NCBI GenBank assembly: GCA_946965045.2
Contig: OX337241.1
Span: forward strand, 3,122,671 to 3,186,670
Direction of reading: 5' to 3'
Length of the DNA: 64,000 nucleotides
Source of the DNA: Epithemia pelagica
Taxonomy: Eukaryota > Bacillariophyta > Bacillariophyceae > Surirellales > Surirellaceae
The notes beneath the pieces were generated by a model. The model was not told the origin of the DNA. It did no database searches and worked only from the letters and a program-made list of their open reading frames with translations. Each line of letters opens with the position of its first letter. Within the stretch, counting starts at the first letter, position 1. A program made the translations under genes and the position numbers. Of this stretch, positions 1-10,500 are shown piece by piece.

Positions 1-113
1 TTCGTCGACTCTGTGAGCAGAATCCCAGTGGATGGTAACATTCTATGGAAGGAATGGGTATCTGAGATGCTGATATCTCACCCTTCTCCACCATGATATC
101 AGGCCATAAACGA
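1..113 (+). pseudogene. 3' end of a kelch-family gene (copy 0), cut by the window edge
   Basis: The first ~110 bases match the 3' end of the kelch genes seen later. The conserved RRLCEQ..SGW segment is followed by the ...GMGI.DADISPFS... region and an ...RKRAR-like tail sequence. In the reading frame of the family the Tyr codon after SGW is TAA at 36-38, so this copy stops ~35 codons early, and the remaining homologous sequence lies behind the stop. The body of the gene is outside the window, so it is unknown whether this is a decayed copy or a working one with a shortened tail. Confidence 0.7.
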
Positions 114-2485
114 GCAAGGCCCAGAGTATGACATTGCTAATAACTATCGAGATACCATGAACACCGCTTTACTAGTAGAAAATGAAATGTCACAGTGCCG
201 TCTGGAATGACATAATAGCTGTCCCTCGCAAAAAAGGAGTGGAGCCAGGCTAATGGGTGCATACACAAAATGGTACCAGGCGTCTCTCCTGTTTAATGCG
301 TGGAGTTATCTGGCTGTCGAAGATGATGGTTGTGCGCCTGAAACACTCTAGTCGGAACCATCAATACCAAACAACGCCAACATCTACAAACATGCCAGCG
401 ACACGCGTGCTTCTTCTCGGCTGTTGTAAAGAAGGCAGAGCGACTCGTCGGACGATGGTCTTGGATCTCGCCATGCGTCAGTTTGTAGGCCCGGTCCTTC
501 TATTATTACGAAATTTGTGAATTCTTTGGAATTTTTGCCTCGATATTTTCTCCAATACAGCAACTATACTTTTTCATCAGGTCAGCAATTTGCTTGCGTC
601 GATCCAGCAATCAGTCTCTCCGTAGTGGCTCGTTGACAGTCCATGGGTATCGGTCCATGGATATCTACGAGAACAATCGCAGTACGCAAAGTTATGTCTT
701 GCCCCTCAATGCCAGTTCCACCGAAACCTTGTTGCACGCCTACAGCACTGTCAAACAGCACTGTTGGACATGGACCACTACAACGTTTGTGCCTCGTACA
801 GCACCCACACAACCACGACCCGCGCCGATCATGTCTTGGCTGTCGTCTAACAGCAGTGTTGGACCTCGATCACTACCACAGTTGAGTCTCGTACCGAACT
901 CAGTAGTACCAACAACGAAAGTGTTGGACCTCGATCACTACCACAGTTGAGCCTCGTAGCGAACTCTGCAGTACTAACCACAAAACCACGACCACGAACG
1001 GCGTCGATCATGTCTTGTCTGTCGTCTAATCGAACTTGTTGTTGTTCTTCTTCTTGTTCGCTGGATTCTGGTTGGTTTTGCTGCCTTGTCGTTCCACACC
1101 AACATCCAGTTTGAATCTTTGTCTGTAGACTTGCAAGGGCGATGCGACCCTTTCCCATGTTCAGTTCTTCACTACTCCAATCAGACGCGTCGGGAGGGAG
1201 TTGAATAGCGTTCCATACTTCAATCCAAAGTACTGCGCTCCTCGTCACCGGCGCGACTACCTCCAATGGGGCGACTTGGTGATCGATTCAGGTCCTCATG
1301 TTGTCATGTCGAGAAAGGGTCCACAATAATTGGCGTCCAGACTGCCATGCGATGCCACAACACAAAGAGATATGCGTGGTCTTGTTGTTGGCGTTAATCC
1401 TGATTTACTAGTTGGTCGGTAATGGAGGAGGATTTTCGTTCCACGAAAGACACAGGAATGGCTCGCAGGCGCGCCGACCGAGACGAACCCTTTCACTCTA
1501 TCTCACAGGCGCGCCGACCGAGACGAGCAGTTCCACTCTTTCCTCTATTCGAAAAAGGAGAGGACAATTGACAATTGCTCTCGTCGCCAAGACGACCACT
1601 CTACAATAGAACCTACTGCCACCCTCCATGGGAAACCATGGAATCGTTCGTTACGAGCAATTTATGAGACTTTGCCAGTGACGAGGCATGTACGTCTCTT
1701 CTTCCTTTTCTTGGTGAAAGACTACGAAGATTGTCGCAAGGAAAAATACCAACCATATAAAGGCGCTTTGAATGAAATGGAACAAGGGAGAACAACAACG
1801 ACCATTCCACAAAAGCGGTAGCATCGAGGATGCAGACATGTTGACGATGCGTCATTCCTCATCCACAAAACTCCCTCTGCAAGCTTGTCTGCCTCCCCAA
1901 GACCCCACATTGATGCTGGTGGTGTACAACCGTTGTTGGTGAGACTCTCTCGATCAACCAAGTGACCCCTCCAGTTTGTCTTCTTCCCAACAAAATCCTA
2001 ACGCTACATGAGCAACAAGAAAAGAACCCGAGCGATCCACCATGGGCCAAAACAAACAGGGTGATATCGAGTACTCTTCTGATTTACCGCATTCATCCTC
2101 AAAAAGATCAGCAATGATGGGTACATGGAATCTCGTGTTTCGTGTAAACAATATCACCATCCCATGGGTCCCTTTGTACGAAGAGTAGTTGCGGTTATTG
2201 GAAGCAGAGGCTCGACACGTAGGATTGGAACGAGATCCTCTAGTCACGAGCACCCACCAAAAACGAAGAATCTATGGATGCAAAACACAGGGATAGAGAA
2301 AAAAAGATCGGAGCCATATACATACCAGTGGTTCTGTGTCGTTACTTTCGGTATCCAAAAACTTCTCCATGCATGGTCTGCGACTGTCACGATTTTTCTC
2401 TATCCATCGATTTCGGCAAGTCAGTCGTGCTTCCAGTCGGCACCCATCAGAATCACAGGAGCAAAGCAAACAGTATCTCGATCCT
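114..2485. other. Spacer between kelch copies 0 and 1, mosaic of shared subtelomeric blocks
   Basis: No convincing intact gene is seen. The stretch is built of blocks that recur in other spacers. About 500-1,270 resembles 26,200-26,935. About 1,466-1,870 resembles 18,570-18,860, including a GGCGCGCCGACCGAGACGA motif present at 1,468 and 1,509 and again near 18,586. Near 856-985 a ~65-bp unit is tandemly duplicated. The shared blocks retain short coding-like segments in shifting frames, so they look like decayed gene fragments carried along when the array was duplicated. Confidence 0.55.
590..960 (+). pseudogene. Fragment of decayed gene family Y
   Basis: A coding-like segment around LPLNASSTETLLHAY..TVKQHCWT is shared with 26,340-26,600 (NASSAETLLKDY), 34,900-35,150 (NASSPETLLHDY) and the break point at 46,850-46,872. 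The best preserved copy is at 34,774-35,640. Here the frame is disturbed after ~800 and the sequence contains a local duplication, so it is treated as a remnant. No function is recognised. Confidence 0.4.
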
Positions 2486-2500
2486 CATAAATTCCGCAGT
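2486..2500 (+). promoter_or_regulatory. Class A upstream motif of kelch gene 1
   Basis: CATAAATTCCGCAGT lies 15 bases before the ATG. Nearly the same sequence stands 14-17 bases before the ATG of genes 5, 7, 8 and 9. The ATAAATT core could be a TATA-like element with a very short leader. Alternatively TGCAG|T could be a 3' splice site of a leader intron. A further conserved stretch containing GCTTCCAGTC lies ~90 bases upstream. Confidence 0.5.
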
Positions 2501-2515
2501 CAAACGTTTGGAACC

Positions 2516-3688
2516 ATGCCGACGACATTGAAAGAACAAGCATGGCAATCGGACCTTGTCCTACCGGACGACACAGCAGAATGGAATGAAAACGACTGGC
2601 CTCCTATTGCGGGTAGAGGTCATGCTTCCGTCGTGCTTGATCATCACGATAAAGACAATAACAATAACAGCAACAACAAGAGACAGACGGTCGTCGTGAT
2701 GGGAGGAATTCAACAACGCCGAGGCTATGTCAATTCCATTCTTGTATTGAATCTAGCAGAATACAATAAGCAGTGGCGAGAAGGGCCACCCATGAACAAG
2801 AAACGTTATGGACATGCTGCTGTCGTGTGCAATGGCGGCGTCTACGTTATGGGTGGAGACCAAAGAGTCGGCGAATCTTTGGATTGTATCGAACGAATCG
2901 ACGTCAGTGAATTGCTGCAATCATGTTCTACATCAAGCTTCACACACGAGAGCCATTGGGCGACATTAACTTGTCGATTATCAACAGGGCGATGGGGATG
3001 TGGTGCTGTTGCAGTTCACAACCGATACATCGTTGTAGTGGGTGGCTACAGCAATCGTTCTTTGTCGTCTGTGGATATTATTGATACCAGGAACCACACT
3101 GTCATTGCAGGACCATCCATGACAGTTCCTCGATCAATTTGTTCCAGTGCGGTCATTGGACACCGCATCTTTGTCGTTGGAGGCCAAAACGGTGACGATG
3201 AACATGCTTCGGTGGAGTATTTGGACTTTGCAGAGGAGAGAAAAGTCGACTCTTTGACGACAGCCATTTCCTTCTCACCCACCTGGATCACTCATTCGGA
3301 GTTGGTGCTTTCCAATGCACGAATTTCTTTTGCAATGGTAGCCGTGGGATCTTGTCTGGTGGTGGTGGGAGGATCTCGCAATTCAACCGTCGAAGTCGTG
3401 GATACGCACCGCAAGCACGTTTGGAATCTCCCACCATTCCTCAATCACCGCAGTGACTGTAGTATGGTGACTGTTACCAACCAAGTTGCCGTGATTGGTG
3501 GATCTAGCAATCCTGCCTGTGCGACATTACCACTAGTGGACAAGAATTCGTGGTGTTTTCGACAACTCTGTAAGCAGCCTCGGATCGAATGGTATCATTG
3601 TCAAGAACGATCGGGTAACGGAGATGTCAATGTAACATCCCGCACCATCTCGACATCCACTCTTAAACGATTGAGGACCAATACATGA
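2516..3688 (+). CDS. Kelch-repeat propeller protein, array gene 1
   Basis: Encodes 390 residues. The frame is open for 60 codons upstream, but the ATG at 2516 is chosen because every sister copy starts with the same M-x-x-TLKEQAWQS sequence and the class A motif ends 15 bases before it. Six kelch double-glycine strands are visible (VVVMGG, VYVMGG, YIVVVGG, IFVVGG, CLVVVGG, VAVIGG), which predicts a six-bladed beta-propeller. No signal peptide or membrane segment is seen, so an intracellular protein-binding role is inferred. An Asn-rich loop coded by AAC repeats (DNNNNSNNK) interrupts blade 1. The C-terminus (SGNGDVNVTSRTIS...LKRLR) differs from most copies and is shared only with gene 9. The partner or ligand is unknown. 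Confidence 0.9.
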   Translation: MPTTLKEQAWQSDLVLPDDTAEWNENDWPPIAGRGHASVVLDHHDKDNNNNSNNKRQTVVVMGGIQQRRGYVNSILVLNLAEYNKQWREGPPMNKKRYGHAAVVCNGGVYVMGGDQRVGESLDCIERIDVSELLQSCSTSSFTHESHWATLTCRLSTGRWGCGAVAVHNRYIVVVGGYSNRSLSSVDIIDTRNHTVIAGPSMTVPRSICSSAVIGHRIFVVGGQNGDDEHASVEYLDFAEERKVDSLTTAISFSPTWITHSELVLSNARISFAMVAVGSCLVVVGGSRNSTVEVVDTHRKHVWNLPPFLNHRSDCSMVTVTNQVAVIGGSSNPACATLPLVDKNSWCFRQLCKQPRIEWYHCQERSGNGDVNVTSRTISTSTLKRLRTNT

Positions 3689-5624
3689 TAGAGGATGGTA
3701 CTTGAGAAATGTGCAACAAGTTGCACGGCCATAAGCCCGGCAACTATATCATGGCCATAATACTCTCGAACAAAACAGGAGATCGTATCCATCCTAAGTT
3801 ACGTTGTGAGTTATATAAGTTAATGAAGTGAATCATATATCTAAGAGCAATTTCTTGTGTGTTTTGAACGCATTCACCTGTCACAGTCACTCTTGGGTGG
3901 ATGGCCATGGTATCATTCCTCTCTGTGCTGTTGAATATTCTCTGGTCTTGATCAGAATGAATCATCTCTCAATGGAAGATGAAGTTCTTTCCTAGTCTCG
4001 TTGGATTCTTTGAACATGGAAAGACCGACCCGACTTGTGTCTCTACCAGAGATGGCACATAAGGAACAAGTGACGTCTCGACCATGACCTAAAAGTTGTA
4101 GGACGCAGTCGGTGGGGCCATGGATTGGTAGCAACGGCTGGATCCGACAGCCAACACAGTTTGTCTATGTTTTGCTTTCCGTTGCGAGCGCAACAGTGCA
4201 AACTCTACTTCCCCTGTTGTAGGCAAAACATGTTTATCGTGAGTCGTCGTCGATTCCTCTTTCTTGGTGTCAATGTCTCGTTGTGGAGCAACCAATCCGT
4301 CGACGCGGTACAAATATTGGTGGTGTGCTACAATTCCCAAGACTGTGCTTCTGGTGAACCTTGTTCCAACGAGGCACCTGTTTTGGAAGTCGTCATTTGA
4401 TCCACCCATTGTGATGATGATGCATCGATCGACCTGTTGTGCAAGCGACGATTGTTCTTCTTGGTGTTTGGCTGCTATTGGTGGATCAGGAGTTGTGATT
4501 TTTCACTTCTTGTCGTGATCCTTGTTGAAAGAGACGGGCGATTGTTCTAGTTGGGTGTTGTTTGGATGGTCAAGGCGATTCTTGTTGTCACTGTTGTCCA
4601 CGTCTGATTGTTCTTTGTAGAAATCGAGCATGGGTGGTTGCTACTTCTGTACTTTTGTTTTATTATTGGGCGTGGAAGTGGGGAAACCGACAAGTTTTAC
4701 ACCACCGCTCCACCACGGTAATATTTGTACCTCGAACTAAGCAGCAGACTCAGCAAGCGACAAAAAGCACAAGAGAGGCCCCTACAATGCCTTGTCACGA
4801 GCAGGACAGGAATGATGATTGATTGTTCATTGTCAAGTCTGGTTTCTCTTAGTTGTCGTGAAAGCTTCATCTAGTTTCACTCTTTTTGGCTGGAGGTCGT
4901 TTTGACATAACAAAACTCTTGTACGTTCTCGACGCCACAGGTGGATCCAAGCAACGACTCATCCGGTCCACTTTTTGCTCGTTGAACTCTTGTGGTTTTT
5001 AATCGAGACGACAACGTCACCTATTGACAAATGTAGCACTGGTCCTTACACCCACCTTGGCGGACGGAGGCCATTGACCGCGTCTGCCACAATCAATGGA
5101 CCACATGCGCGAGCAATACTGACCACCGGCCAAGACGGCACGAGACGGTTTTGCCTCTCCAACAATGATGATTGATATAATGACATTGGGGACCAACCTT
5201 TGCGGTCCAACCACATCCACGTGACATTCTGGAAAGCGGTCCAAAGAAGACGAATGCAGGCGTCTGCTGCGAGCTAATGCAACACCTCGTGAGCGCCATG
5301 ATGGGATGCTGAATGACATGTTTCTTCTGGCCCATCATGTCGTCAGATTCTTGCTTTTGTGTGATTGTCCTTGTGGCCTTGGTTCCTTGACTTAAACCCG
5401 ATGAGTGATGCCCATTCGAATCATTGATCAAGAAGTCAATAAGACCACTCTCTCTTTTGTTGTTGTTGTTGTTGTTGTCGTTGTCGTTGTGAACTTGACC
5501 AAGGAAAGAATGGTGTTGCTCCATAAATGGCGTGGGACGAGATGACTTGGAAATTAGGGATTGTCGATCTGATGAATAGGACCTCTTCATCACAAATGAC
5601 GCTCTCTCTTTCTCCCTCGTCGTC
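3689..5624. other. Spacer between kelch genes 1 and 2
   Basis: This ~1.9 kb resembles the spacer between genes 9 and 10 (42,457-44,600) along most of its length. Shared features are the 3' flank beginning near 3,690, the GTCGTCGTCGATTCCTC region, and the block near 5,225-5,360 (AAGAAGACGAATGCAGGC). The last block also occurs three times near 13,590-13,900. A (GTT)n microsatellite lies at ~5,459-5,490. Apart from the minus-strand remnant listed separately, no intact gene is supported. Confidence 0.55.
4089..4409 (-). pseudogene. Minus-strand coding-like remnant (family Z)
   Basis: An open frame of 106 codons on the minus strand contains ESTTTHDKHVLPTTGEVEFA. A similar peptide (ESTTTHDKPVLPTTGEVYFA) is found on the minus strand at 42,930-43,265 in the equivalent spacer after gene 9, followed there by a partial local duplicate. 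Conservation of the peptide suggests a former coding sequence, but no plausible start, domain or full-length copy is present. No function is recognised. Confidence 0.3.
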
Positions 5625-5703
5625 GTATCTTTTACAGTAAAAGATACGTCATGTAATCTATGTGCGACTGAATGCCATTCATCGTACGCAGGACAGGCAC
5701 ACC
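5625..5703 (+). promoter_or_regulatory. Class B upstream module of kelch gene 2
   Basis: A perfect inverted repeat has 11-base arms GTATCTTTTAC (5625-5635) and GTAAAAGATAC (5637-5647) around one central base. It is followed by ATCTATGTGCGA and CGTACGCAGGACAGGCACA. The same order (AAAAGATAC, then ATCTATGTGCGATTGA, then the CAGGACAGGCACA box) precedes genes 3, 6 and 10 at similar distances from the ATG. In this copy the ATCTATGTGCGA element is repeated near 5,715. A transcription-factor site or core promoter is inferred from conservation alone. Confidence 0.5.
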
Positions 5704-5792
5704 TTTCCTGTAATCTATGTGCGATTGACTGCCCGTGGAAGCTCTCGCTGCGAAAGCTTTCCCATTCCACGCGTTGCTCAATTGCCGTGACC

Positions 5793-6980
5793 ATGACAAC
5801 GACACTGCAAAAGCAAGCATGGCAGTCGGGCCTTGTCCTGTTAGACGAGACACCTGAATGGAATTTCGAGGACTGGCCTTCTCTTGAGGGTGGATGTCGT
5901 GAAGCACATGCTACGGTCGTACTTTATCATACCGATAACAACAAGGAACAAACCGTCGTCGTGTTGGGTGGATATCGAATAGGTCAAGGCGAGGAGCTCG
6001 ATTCGGTTCTTGTATTAAATTTGGCAGACCCAAACAAGCAGTGGCGCGTGGGACCACCCATGAACAAGAAACGTGTTCGACATGCCGCTGTTGTGTGCAA
6101 CGGTGGCATCTACGTTGTGGGAGGAAACGCCGGCTATTCAAGGTGGGATTGCATGGAACGCATTAATGCTAATGATTTACTGCAATCATCTTGGACATCA
6201 AGCAGTACTCAGAAGAGCCATTGGACGACATTGAATTGTCGATTATCAACGGAACGATCAGGATGTGGTGCTGTTGCTGTTCATAACCGATACATCGTTG
6301 TAATGGCTGGATGCAACGGTCGCTATTTGTCGTCGGTGGATATTATTGATACCCGCAACCACGCTGTTACAGCAGGACCAAGCATGAGTGTTCCTCGACA
6401 ATTATGTGCCAGTGCGGTCATTGGACACCGCATTTTTGTCGTCGGAGGTTGGATTGAACATGGCCGTGTTGACTCGGTGGAGTATTTGAACTATGCAGCA
6501 CCCTGTGAGAATGATGAGACAACAAAGGAGATTGCTTTCTCCTTGTCTGGCTGGAAGACTCATTCGGATCTGGTACTTTCTGACGAACGATATCAATGTA
6601 CAGTGGCTGTCGTGGGATCCTGTCTGGTTGTGGCCGGAGGAGACAGTGCAACCGTGGAAATCTTGGATACGAACCGCAACCGCGTGTGGAATCTCCCACA
6701 ATTCGTGAATCACAACATTGGCGGCAGTATGGTCACTGTTGCCAATCAAATTGCCATGATTGCTGGATTTGAGAATCCTACCTGTGCGACATTCCCATTA
6801 ATGGACAAGAATACATGGTGTTTTTGTCAACTCTGTGAGCAGCAGCAGCCCAGCGGATGGTATCATTCTCTGCAAGGAATGGGTTACCGAGTTGCTGATA
6901 TTTTGCCATGTTTGACCTCGACATCAGCTCGTAAACGAGCAAGGAAGAATACGCGCCAAAATGAGAAAGGGTCTGATTAA
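5793..6980 (+). CDS. Kelch-repeat propeller protein, array gene 2
   Basis: Encodes 395 residues starting MTTTLQKQAW. The ATG at 5793 is preferred to an in-frame GTG two codons earlier. Six blade strands lie at about residues 55-60, 107-111, 167-173, 214-219, 278-283 and 320-325. In two of them the second-strand glycine pair is altered (VVMAGC in blade 3 and AMIAGF in blade 6), so this copy may fold less regularly or be drifting. The tail (residues 379-395) is basic, with RKRARKN, and could act as a nuclear localisation signal. The upstream region is class B. The 3' flank was split by the copia element at 7,099. Function is inferred only from the fold. Confidence 0.9.
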   Translation: MTTTLQKQAWQSGLVLLDETPEWNFEDWPSLEGGCREAHATVVLYHTDNNKEQTVVVLGGYRIGQGEELDSVLVLNLADPNKQWRVGPPMNKKRVRHAAVVCNGGIYVVGGNAGYSRWDCMERINANDLLQSSWTSSSTQKSHWTTLNCRLSTERSGCGAVAVHNRYIVVMAGCNGRYLSSVDIIDTRNHAVTAGPSMSVPRQLCASAVIGHRIFVVGGWIEHGRVDSVEYLNYAAPCENDETTKEIAFSLSGWKTHSDLVLSDERYQCTVAVVGSCLVVAGGDSATVEILDTNRNRVWNLPQFVNHNIGGSMVTVANQIAMIAGFENPTCATFPLMDKNTWCFCQLCEQQQPSGWYHSLQGMGYRVADILPCLTSTSARKRARKNTRQNEKGSD

Positions 6981-6989
6981 GCATAGCCA

Positions 6990-7098
6990 TTTAGTTCTCG
7001 AGTGGTTGACTCATTTTCTACATTCAATTGCAATCCTATTAGGACCTACAAAGTGTTTTCTCAAAAGTAGAAAGAACATGTTGCAAGATAGGGGGTAC
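6990..7098 (+). repeat. Conserved kelch 3' flank module (type 1)
   Basis: The stretch from GTGGTTGACTCA through TTTACATTC-like sequence to CTCAAAAGTAGAAAGAACATG is also found after genes 3, 4, 7 and 8 (near 15,625, 16,750, 29,900 and 34,195). Those copies share long stretches of sequence. The module probably contains the transcript end and polyadenylation region. At 7,094-7,098 it carries GGTAC, the left copy of the target duplication of the copia element. Confidence 0.5.
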
Positions 7099-7544
7099 TG
7101 TTGTTTTTCACTACTGTCGAGTAACGAAAAAGAGCTCTTTTGCAAAATTGTGTGTTTCTAGATTATCGTGTGCAAGCTATGAATCGCTCCTGCTCATGCG
7201 TTGAGCGTTGACTCGTAGATTGGTGCGTTGATCGACCAAATTGGCGGTCCCAATTGTTTATGGACGACCTTGCTGAGATTCATGGCTCCCTAAGTGGCGT
7301 CCGCTTACTTAGGAGCCAGTACCGTTATTACTCTGGCCATGGGAGTCGTTGTTTAGAGCGGCATGAGTGTTACATAGCCGTCGTCCAAATCCCATGTTGA
7401 GATGCGTCGTTTGTCTTTGTTGATTTGTGATTTGTGCGAGGCGGCGGTTCAATGATGCGTTGGGCGTGTTGTGTCATGGGAATTCTGTCTCTGTCCCCAT
7501 TGTCCCCCACGTGTAGTTATGCCCTTGCGTACAGTATTTGAACA
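7099..7544 (-). repeat. 3' LTR of copia element 1
   Basis: The LTR has 446 bp, starts TG and ends CA on either strand reading. On the element strand it is preceded by a purine-rich stretch (GTGAGGGAG, ending at 7,545), as expected of a polypurine tract. Positions 7,284-7,317 contain an imperfect inverted repeat (GGCTCCC TAAGT ... ACTTAGGAGCC) that could be a transcript-end hairpin. Confidence 0.93.
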
Positions 7545-7580
7545 CTCCCTCACAGAGCGGTATTGTCAGGACTACCAGGA

Positions 7581-10500
7581 CTACCAGCCCATGATAGATT
7601 TGCGATGTCGCTCGAACGTATCCTTGTCCAAGGCTTTGGTAAAGATGTCGGCAGTTTGTAGCTCAGTATCACATGGTAGTATTGTGATCTGTTTCTGTTC
7701 CACATATTCTTTGAAGTGGAAGAGTTTTGTACACAGATAGCGTGTTCGAGGACGATATTTGTGGACGGTTGCTAATTCGAACGCTCCATTGTTGTCCTCA
7801 AACGCTCGGCAATGCACTCTTGGTTGCGTCGATATGACCTTGTATCCCCGCGTTTTCATTTCTTTGGTGATATGCATCAGTGGGATAACCGTCCGTAGTG
7901 ACGTCGACAGACTAATGATCTCGGCCTCGGTTGTGGAAAGAGCAATCTCAGTCTGTAATTTAGAAGCCCACACAATAGGGCAGCCCCCGTAGAAGATGAT
8001 ATAGCCGGTACGAGATTGTGCCATATCCGTCCTGGGCATATCAGTTTTGTTGAAGTTCCCACAAAAATCCGCATCGGCATAGACATCGAAGTTGGCATCT
8101 TCTTGTGGATTCAGTAGTATGCCGAGAGTACGAGTCGACGCAAGATAGCGTCCGATTTGCTTGACTGCTCTTCCGTGTATTTGCTTTGGATTTGCTGCAA
8201 ATCTCGCGCATTGGTGCACGGCATACGAAATGTCCGGTCGTGTACTCTTCTCGAGAAAGTTCAACTTCCCAATCACAGAGCGATAATGGAAGTGTCCGTC
8301 GAATGGGTCACCGTCGTCGTCTGAGCGCATCTTTACTGTACTTGCTGCTGGTATGTCTTTTCCTTGGGCGTCCTCCGGCAATCGTAAGTCATCGAGAATC
8401 GAATCAATTAGTCGTGTCTGGGATAGGTGCATCTGACCCGATTCCTGTTTTGTGATATGGACCCCTAAGAAATCTTCAACCCCGTCTTCATATGTCATCT
8501 TAAGCCCGATCTCTTCTAACTTGGCGATGATGCGATTCAGTTCTTCTGGATCCGGCCCTGTAAGGATTGAGTCATCTGTATACAATATGTATATGCTTTG
8601 GCCGTGATAAAACAGGCATTCGTCATGAGAGCTTTGTGTGAATCCTGCCTTCTCGAGCTGTTGTACCAGATGTTTGTTCCATACACGTGCTGCTTGCTTC
8701 TGTCCGTAGTAATTACGCCGAATTTTGAGTACATAGTCTTCAGCCTTTTGTTCACCCTTAGTGTCGAAGGTAAAAGCCTTTGGAGCCTCCATGTACATAT
8801 CCGTCTCGGCCATTGCTTGGGTGTACGCTAGGACGTAGTCGACCTGTTTAATAGCCCATCCTTGCGCCAGAGCGGTAGTTAGAACATATCGTACAACAGG
8901 CCATTGGACAACAGGGGCATAGGTCTCCCAATAGTTGACCCCCTTTGTTTGTCCGGAACCATCAAAAGCTAGTCGTGATTTCCACTTGTAAATTTCCCCG
9001 GTCTCTAGCCTGCGCTTCCGCATGCAGCTCCAGACAGCGCGAGTAATATAGCTACCGGGAGGAATGTCTTTTTGGCGTACGATCTCCCACAATCCATTTT
9101 CCGTGTGATCTCTGACTTCCTTTTGTGCGGCCTTGATAAATTCGTGGCGATCTGGTTGTTGCATGGCTTCGTGCCAATACATAACGTCAGGATTCTTCTG
9201 TGCTTGCGCCGTCATGCTCACGATGCCTGGGAGAGCAATAGCTAGTTCCCCCAATGGATTTAGGTCGTCGCCGAGTTCTGCCATGTATTCTTGATATCGT
9301 GTTGTCGGTCTTGGCTCCCTTTGTGACCGTCGGAGACCAGCTCCCTCATGCACGGGGATATTTGGTACTACATCTCCCTCATCGTCTCTTGTCGGTGTAG
9401 CCTGATCTTGGTCCACTATCTCCTCGTTATTGTCTACCTCCCTCATGGGTGCGTCTAGATTGATAGCTTTTGCTCGTTTGGGTCGTGCTGTTCCGCTCGT
9501 CCGTTTGCTGAATCCCGCGCGCTGTTGCCAATAAGAGATTGGTTGGGCTTCTCCAAAACTACGACGGATAGTCTCAAAGTTGTCGTCATAGTGCACATGG
9601 AACTGTGGTGACGATAGGCCTGATGAAAGGGACAAAATAAGCCCAACCGTCCTTGCATGTTGCGCCGAGTAACCCAGGAAGATACCAACCCGCGATCGTT
9701 CGGACCACTTCGGTAGGCCCTTTCCAGCTTGAAGTTCATTATCCAGCACATAACTTGGGCATCCGAAGGTATGTGCATTTCGGATGTTGAATCGCACAGG
9801 GGAACCGGAGAAGAGTTCAATCGGTGTCTTGTCTTTATGTTTCTTCAAAGGAGCTTCGTTAAACATGTCTGAAGCATACCGAACGGCATACGGCCATAGG
9901 TTCGTTGTGATTGCTGTGGGCCATCGTCGGTGTGCATGCAATAGCATAGTTCTTGCCGAGTCTTGTAGATCGCGTATCCGACGTTCGGCCATGCCACTCT
10001 GGAAATGAGCGTTGACGCCACTGAAAGTCAGTCGCTGGCCTTTGCTCGCGACTGCTTTTCTAAACTCGTTGTCTGCGAAAATCCCATTGTCGGCATGATA
10101 ATGCTGGATAGCTACCCCATGGGTTTCTGCCCATGACTCGAATCTCTCCTTAGCTTCAATAGTATCAGTAGCGGAGGTAGACCGCTGTAGATGTACATAG
10201 CCGATTCCCGAGAAGTGATCCACGAAAACAGTTGCAACGCGATATCGTTCTCGCGTGGGAGTACCGCGCATGTGTGCGATATAGCCAGGCGTATTCGAGA
10301 TGAGCTGGTCCACTGACACGCATTGACCGGGGCGCGTCATTGTATCTAAAGTTCCTTGCGATCCCTTGACTCGCCATGGTTTCTTCGTCGCTTTGCCGTA
10401 CAGGCATGCGGTGCATGCTGGAACTGCACATGATCCCAGTCGCCTTGGTAATGCTCCTTGGCGTGCCATGGTTTGGATCTTTGCCATTGATAAATGTCCG

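Noticed and set aside
5093-5794. 233-codon minus-strand ORF divergent from gene 2
   Set aside because: The matching regions of genes 6 and 10 do not keep the frame, and the Asn run comes from a (GTT)n microsatellite on the other strand.
6402-6749. Long antisense ORFs within kelch genes (also at 29,128 and 45,290)
   Set aside because: They are shadows of strongly biased coding sequence in the sense frame, and the ends differ between paralogues.
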